A DNA stretch of 64,000 nt from Artemisia argyi (Eukaryota > Streptophyta > Magnoliopsida > Asterales > Asteraceae), in the NCBI GenBank assembly GCA_030686995.1, contig CM060697.1, forward strand, positions 105,213,272-105,277,271, given 5' to 3'. Below are positions 59,860 through 64,000 of the stretch, piece by piece; the first letter of the stretch is position 1, and each line of letters starts with the position of its first letter. The position numbers and the translations under genes were made by a program. Under the pieces are notes generated by a model. That model ran no database searches and was not told where the DNA came from. It was given only the letters and a program-made list of their open reading frames with translations.

Positions 59860-60640
59860 GTTAGTTTTTTTTAGATATAAAATAGATTTGTAAAAGAAAA
59901 TTCAAGAAAAACCAATATAATAATAAGTGATAGTTTCTATTTAATATAATTTAAATTTTAATTTTCATTTTTAGATTTTCATTAAGTAATTTGTATTTTT
60001 ATATTTTTATTAATTTCCTTTTATATTATTAATAATTAATTAATAATTAAGTTTTAAATAGCATAATTAGTTTTTATAAAGTAACACCTAGTTTTTATAT
60101 TTTTCCTAGCTTTTATATGTTGTAAAATAATTTTAGAAATTTTATTGTAATTTTTACTGTTCATTTACTAGTTTTTATAATTTAAATAGTTTAATTGGTA
60201 ATTAATTAATAATTAGAATAATAATTAGTAAATTAGTTTAAAAATACATAAAATAATTTTTTTATAATTTTTTAGGATTCCTGTGATGGTTAATTAGATT
60301 TATAAAAATCTTCTTAATTATCTAAGTCATTTTAGTATTTATAATAATTTAAATCATATAAATAGTTAATTAATAATTAAATAGTAATTAATTAATAATA
60401 ATTAGATAAATAGTAAGAAAAATATAATTTTAATTTTAAAATAAGTTTTATAATATTTTAGACTTTTAGAAATTTTAATTTTATATTTCTAGACTTATTT
60501 TACATTTTCTTATTTATTAGTGAATTATTAAATAATTAATAATAGTTATTAAATAATAATAATTAATTAAATAATTAGTAATTATAAAATAAATATTTTA
60601 AGTTTATTTAATTTTCATTTAAGCCCCTAAGGCATGCAAA
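59860..60640. repeat. Low-complexity TTAATTAATAATTA tract
   Basis: Almost pure A/T with repeated TTAATTAATAATTA words and no coding frame. Confidence 0.85.
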
Positions 60641-61194
60641 TTCCTATTATAGTTAAAATCGTTTTTGTTTCGTACGTTTACGTAGATTTAAATTAAACGT
60701 ACGCGTTTTTAGATTTTAACCGTTTTTAAATATCTAAGTTTTCACGTAATCGTTCTAATAGTTTATCTAAGTTATTTTGTTTTATAAAACCCTAGTGTAA
60801 TCACTCACACACACTTATACCCTTTCCTGTTCATAATCACTCAATCACAGATTCGTTTTTAATACCATCCACACCTCGTCGGGACATAACGACCCGGGAA
60901 AACACTGTATTTCACGGAAGCATTGGCCTAAGCTGTTTGACTATTATAGTTGACCATTCACAAGTGGTTGACCAATAATTATCTGACTGTTTCACACCAA
61001 TCAGCAATCTAAAAGACCATATTAAGCTCCAAAAACCAATCAAACGGCTGAGATTCGTGAGATTGGCCTCCAAGGCAAAATCAAGGGTCCTTATGGCGGC
61101 AAAGAAGCATAAGTGAAGAAGCAAAGCACTTCTCTCACAGAAAAAACACAACATGAGGACAAGACTCAAAGGATAGAAACCCTAGTTCTTCTAG

Positions 61195-61202
61195 TATAAA
61201 TA
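61195..61202 (+). promoter_or_regulatory. TATA box of an LTR
   Basis: TATAAATA followed by GGAGCTTTTGTAGCC in a region otherwise without genes. Most likely the retroelement core promoter. Confidence 0.45.
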
Positions 61203-61370
61203 GGAGCTTTTGTAGCCAAAGAAAAGGCAGTAGGTTTTTAGTAGTGAAGTTTTAGTTGTATAACTCAAGTTTAGTTTATGTTTTTTTCAGCCTTCTTAAA
61301 TTTCAAGTATTGTAATTTAACTTTCAATTTAGTTCAAATATTTTTTTATAAATTGTCCTATTTACTTAAA

Positions 61371-62585
61371 GGGAAAATGGCACAAAAAGGCACTCAACTT
61401 AGGGTCTATTTACAATCAAGGTAGTCAACTTTTTTTCTTGCACATAAAGGCGTCCAACTTTTTTTTTAGCCGATTTAGGTTTTTTTTTTCTCACTTTCCG
61501 TTAACCCACTAACGAACATTTCGTTAATTCTCAAACTTTGATAAATTAAACATTTATAAAACTTAAGGGCCCAAAAATGACAACTTGAGATTTTATGATA
61601 TGGGTTTATATTTTGCCCCTTTAATTAATATTCACTTTGTTCATAAACCACAAGGTAGATGCAGACCACAATAATCTTGATGGTACACCATTGAGGCATT
61701 GACAAGCCAAATTTGTATAAACCACCATATATACGAACATATGAAATAACAAAACCAGTATCATCATGACCAACTTATATCATATAATCATAGTCCGACT
61801 TAAAAACCAAACAAATCAACATTTCGCATCTGCCTATTTTGTGCTAACCCTCAAAAGTATTAACTGATGAAATAATATCAACTGATCACAATCATCATCT
61901 TTTTCATTTACTCAGTTTCACCAACCATCATCATCTTCAAAAACAATCCAAATAAAAGAATAACAATTAAATCTCAAACATCCCAAATCTTTCTTTTTCT
62001 TTTTCTACTATGTGTATTATCCCATTGACCCATTGCAATATCCACTTCAAGATTTCAAAAGCCATTACCTACTATTAGAGATCAACCTTACATTACCCAC
62101 CGCCGCCGGACACTTTGCTGAGATAACAGTGGTGGTGGTGATGAACAGAGTGTGGCGATTGTTGGGTTTGTATGTAGTTTTGAGTATGGTGAGTTTGGTG
62201 TGGCTGAGATTTTGGATGGTGTTGACTCTTGAAGGTGGTGCCTTTGATAAAGAAAATCTACCAAAAAAGAGAATCGCATAGTTTACTCATCAACCAATTT
62301 GATTAAAATTTACTGGATTAAACACCCCTAATTTGTGTTTTTGGGGTTTGGATGAGAATGATAATTTTAGGGGTAATTGTCATTTTTGGGCCCTTAAGTT
62401 TTATAAATGTTTAATTTAGCAAAGTTGGAGAATTAACGAAATGTTCGTTAGTGGGTTAACGGAAAGTGAGAAAAAAACCTAAATCCGCTAAAAAAAAGTT
62501 GGACGCCTTTATGTACAAGAAAAAAAGTTGACTACCTTGATTGGAAATAGACCCTAAGTTTAGTGCATTTTTGTGCTATTTGCCC
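61371..62585. mobile_element. Foldback Mutator-like element with 9-bp TSD
   Basis: A 1215-bp element starts GGGAAAATGGCACAAAAAGG and ends GCATTTTTGTGCTATTTGCCC, flanked by TTACTTAAA on both sides (61362-61370 and 62586-62594; perfect 9 bp). The arms pair for about 230 bp (ACTAACGAACATTTCGTTAA, GTTGGACGCCTTTATGT and others). The ~750-bp middle is not paired and includes an open stretch at 62012-62281 with no recognised protein. The 9-bp TSD supports a Mutator-like origin. It sits inside the Tat-type LTR region and is therefore younger. Confidence 0.88.
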
Positions 62586-62594
62586 TTACTTAAA

Positions 62595-64000
62595 TTGCTT
62601 CTTATGATTTCTTATGTTTCAAAAATTCTTTTAAAAGCTTGCATATCTGTTAATGAAGCTCATCTAAGCTTTCTAATAGCTTTGTATGAGATCATTTGCT
62701 TTTTAACCTATTTAAATTCAAAAAAATTACAAAAGTCAACAAAAGTCAAACTGCTTATTGTGGATGATGGGCAGAAATGGAAGGTCCCATAGCTTTTACT
62801 AGCTTGTTTATAACAAGCTAGAGCTTGTAGAATTGATTTGGCCTTGGTTTTGAGCACAAGGCAATAGTAAGTCATCTTTTTCATTTTTGCTTATTTACTG
62901 TGCATCTGCTTATTTGGTGCTTTTTCCTGTTCTTATTTGCTTATTTTAACTTTTATGTGCCTGGTATGCTTAGTTCTCAGTTTAAAATGCTTTAGTTTAA
63001 ATTCTTAATCTTACATGTCATTTTTAGTTCTAAACTGCTCACTTTTAAATGCTTATTAAAACTGCTTATTTAGTCTTAGATTTTACTTTATAAGTAATTA
63101 TTAGACTTAGTATAAGTTTATTTGTTCAAAAATTTGGCTTTAAAAACAGTTTTCATAGTCAAAAACCAAAACTGCCCTTTTAAAGGGGTGTTTGGCACAA
63201 GACTTGTTTTTAGAAAAAAATTGTTTTTGACCAAAGATTGAAATTAGACCAGCTTTATATACTTGTTATTAGTAGTTTTAAAGTAAAATTTATTAGTTTC
63301 AATTAGTTTTAAAGCTTTTTAGCTAGTTTCTAAAAGATTTTAAGTTAAAACTGCCTAATAGATTAGCTTAGATGAAAACTAGATTAGGCCTTTATAGTTG
63401 TTATTTTTGCTTCAAACTAATTCTAAAAAGGTTATATAACTCAGTCAAAATCTGGTACTAGGGCTTTATTAGTTAAAAATCTCAATTTTACCCATTTTTG
63501 AAACCCACTACATCAGCATCATAACAGTCTCAACACCCTTTTTCATTTTCAATTTTAGGAAAGTTAAAGTAGGAATTAGGTTTACAAGTAATTAGTAGTA
63601 TAGAGTTCATCTTTGTGAGCTTAATTCAGTCTTTTGTGCTTAATTGATAGCTTAATCTTAGCCTGCAAAACTCTCAATTCAGGCCTGCAATTGTTTACCT
63701 GTCCAAACATCCTCCATGTCAGCAACCCTTATAAGCCCTTAACAAGCTCACAATAAGCTCAAATTTGGTTTTGGTGCCAACTGATTGTTTAATTTTAGTT
63801 GTTTGAGTTTTTTGTGCTCTGGATTATTCATTTGCTAGCTTGTTTGTTAGCTTAAAAGTGTCATAATAGGTTGTTTTAGCTTCAGTTTTGCTAATTACTC
63901 ATTTATAATTTTAAGTGCTTATTTGCCTGTGGGATAAGTGCTTATTTGTGTTTTGACTAGCTGCATTAGTTTAATTTTTGCCTTACATAGCTTATTAGTT
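62595..64000 (+). other. Continuation of LTR-like non-coding DNA to window end
   Basis: Same AT-rich style as 58140-61370, with many TTAGTTTTAAA, GCTTATTT and CTTAGTTT words and no coding frame. It probably continues the retroelement interrupted by the 61371-62585 insertion. Confidence 0.4.

Larger units (their letters stand above)
56894..61370 (+). mobile_element. Second Tat/Ogre-type LTR and following non-coding DNA
   Basis: Starts TGATGAGTGTCTAAATACTC with ATCATTTT, the same layout as 56004, followed by similar wording (AAACATCCAAAAACACTCAA). Within it are a region of TTTGGTCC(C)T-type words (57050-57660), a possible TATA (58105), a very AT-rich TAATTAATAATTA tract (59860-60640), and TATAAATAGGAGC at 61195. 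The LTR may end near 60900 (ACGACCCGGGAAAACACTG) or beyond the window. No gag or pol is seen. Length and class are inferred; Tat LTRs can be several kb. Confidence 0.45.

Noticed and set aside
59860..60640. AT-rich tract as a replication origin or centromeric repeat
   Set aside because: There is no tandem monomer of centromeric length, and AT richness alone is not evidence in plant intergenic DNA.
62012..62281. 89-codon frame in the foldback element as a transposase
   Set aside because: Too short, with no DDE, zinc-finger or MULE domain wording. Kept only as possible captured DNA.

Overview
This is plant nuclear DNA. The genes are split by many introns with GT-AG borders, the intergenic DNA is AT-rich, and almost every plant transposon class is present. 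The Copia-like remnant at the left end resembles a family I associate with Asteraceae (sunflower and relatives), so a composite is my best guess; this rests on remembered resemblance, not a search. No bacterial, viral or CRISPR-type system is visible.

Four host genes can be spliced by hand. (1) TRAPPC2L, a vesicle-tethering TRAPP subunit (+ strand, exons 3534-7506). Its first exon is not in the window, and a nest of LTR elements lies where intron 1 should continue. (2) RPN3/PSMD3, a lid subunit of the 26S proteasome (- strand, 22495-14833): eight coding exons totalling 1467 nt, 488 residues, complete. (3) An RBM39/CC1-like splicing factor (- strand, 34927-26332): thirteen coding exons totalling 2001 nt, 666 residues, complete, with an Arg-rich N-terminus, two RRMs and a C-terminal UHM. 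(4) A PR-10/Bet v 1 protein (+ strand, 52215-52897): two exons, 158 residues, complete. Fragments include an unidentified two-exon reading frame (8126-8522, -), an orphan bZIP-type last exon (41930-42087, -), a 5'-deleted U6 snRNA (9597-9661, -) and a frameshifted gag-like ORF (24765-25604, +).

Layout. 1-3351: LTR retrotransposon remnants. 3352-7506: TRAPPC2L, with a 612-bp duplication in an intron. 7507-10824: gene fragment, SINE, U6 pseudogene. 10825-14581: a large foldback element, low-complexity repeats and a TA-flanked MITE. 14833-22580: RPN3, whose introns hold two hAT-like and two Tourist-like MITEs. 22580-25640: repeats and the gag-like pseudogene. 26332-36790: the RBM39-like gene, including a probable 5'UTR intron and a Helitron-like insertion in intron 5. 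36800-52100: repeat-rich DNA with two foldback elements, a LINE split by a later insertion, a second Helitron-like element and long AT microsatellites. 52121-52897: PR-10 gene. 53235-64000: a SINE, LTR remnants, two Tat-type LTR starts and a third 9-bp-TSD foldback element.

The most notable signal is structural. Three foldback elements (10825-12716, 39776-41346, 61371-62585) each carry a perfect 9-bp target duplication, the Mutator-like signature. They have long arms, and two have arms filled with minisatellite or A/T homopolymer arrays. The genes are unrelated housekeeping or defence genes and form no pathway or operon.
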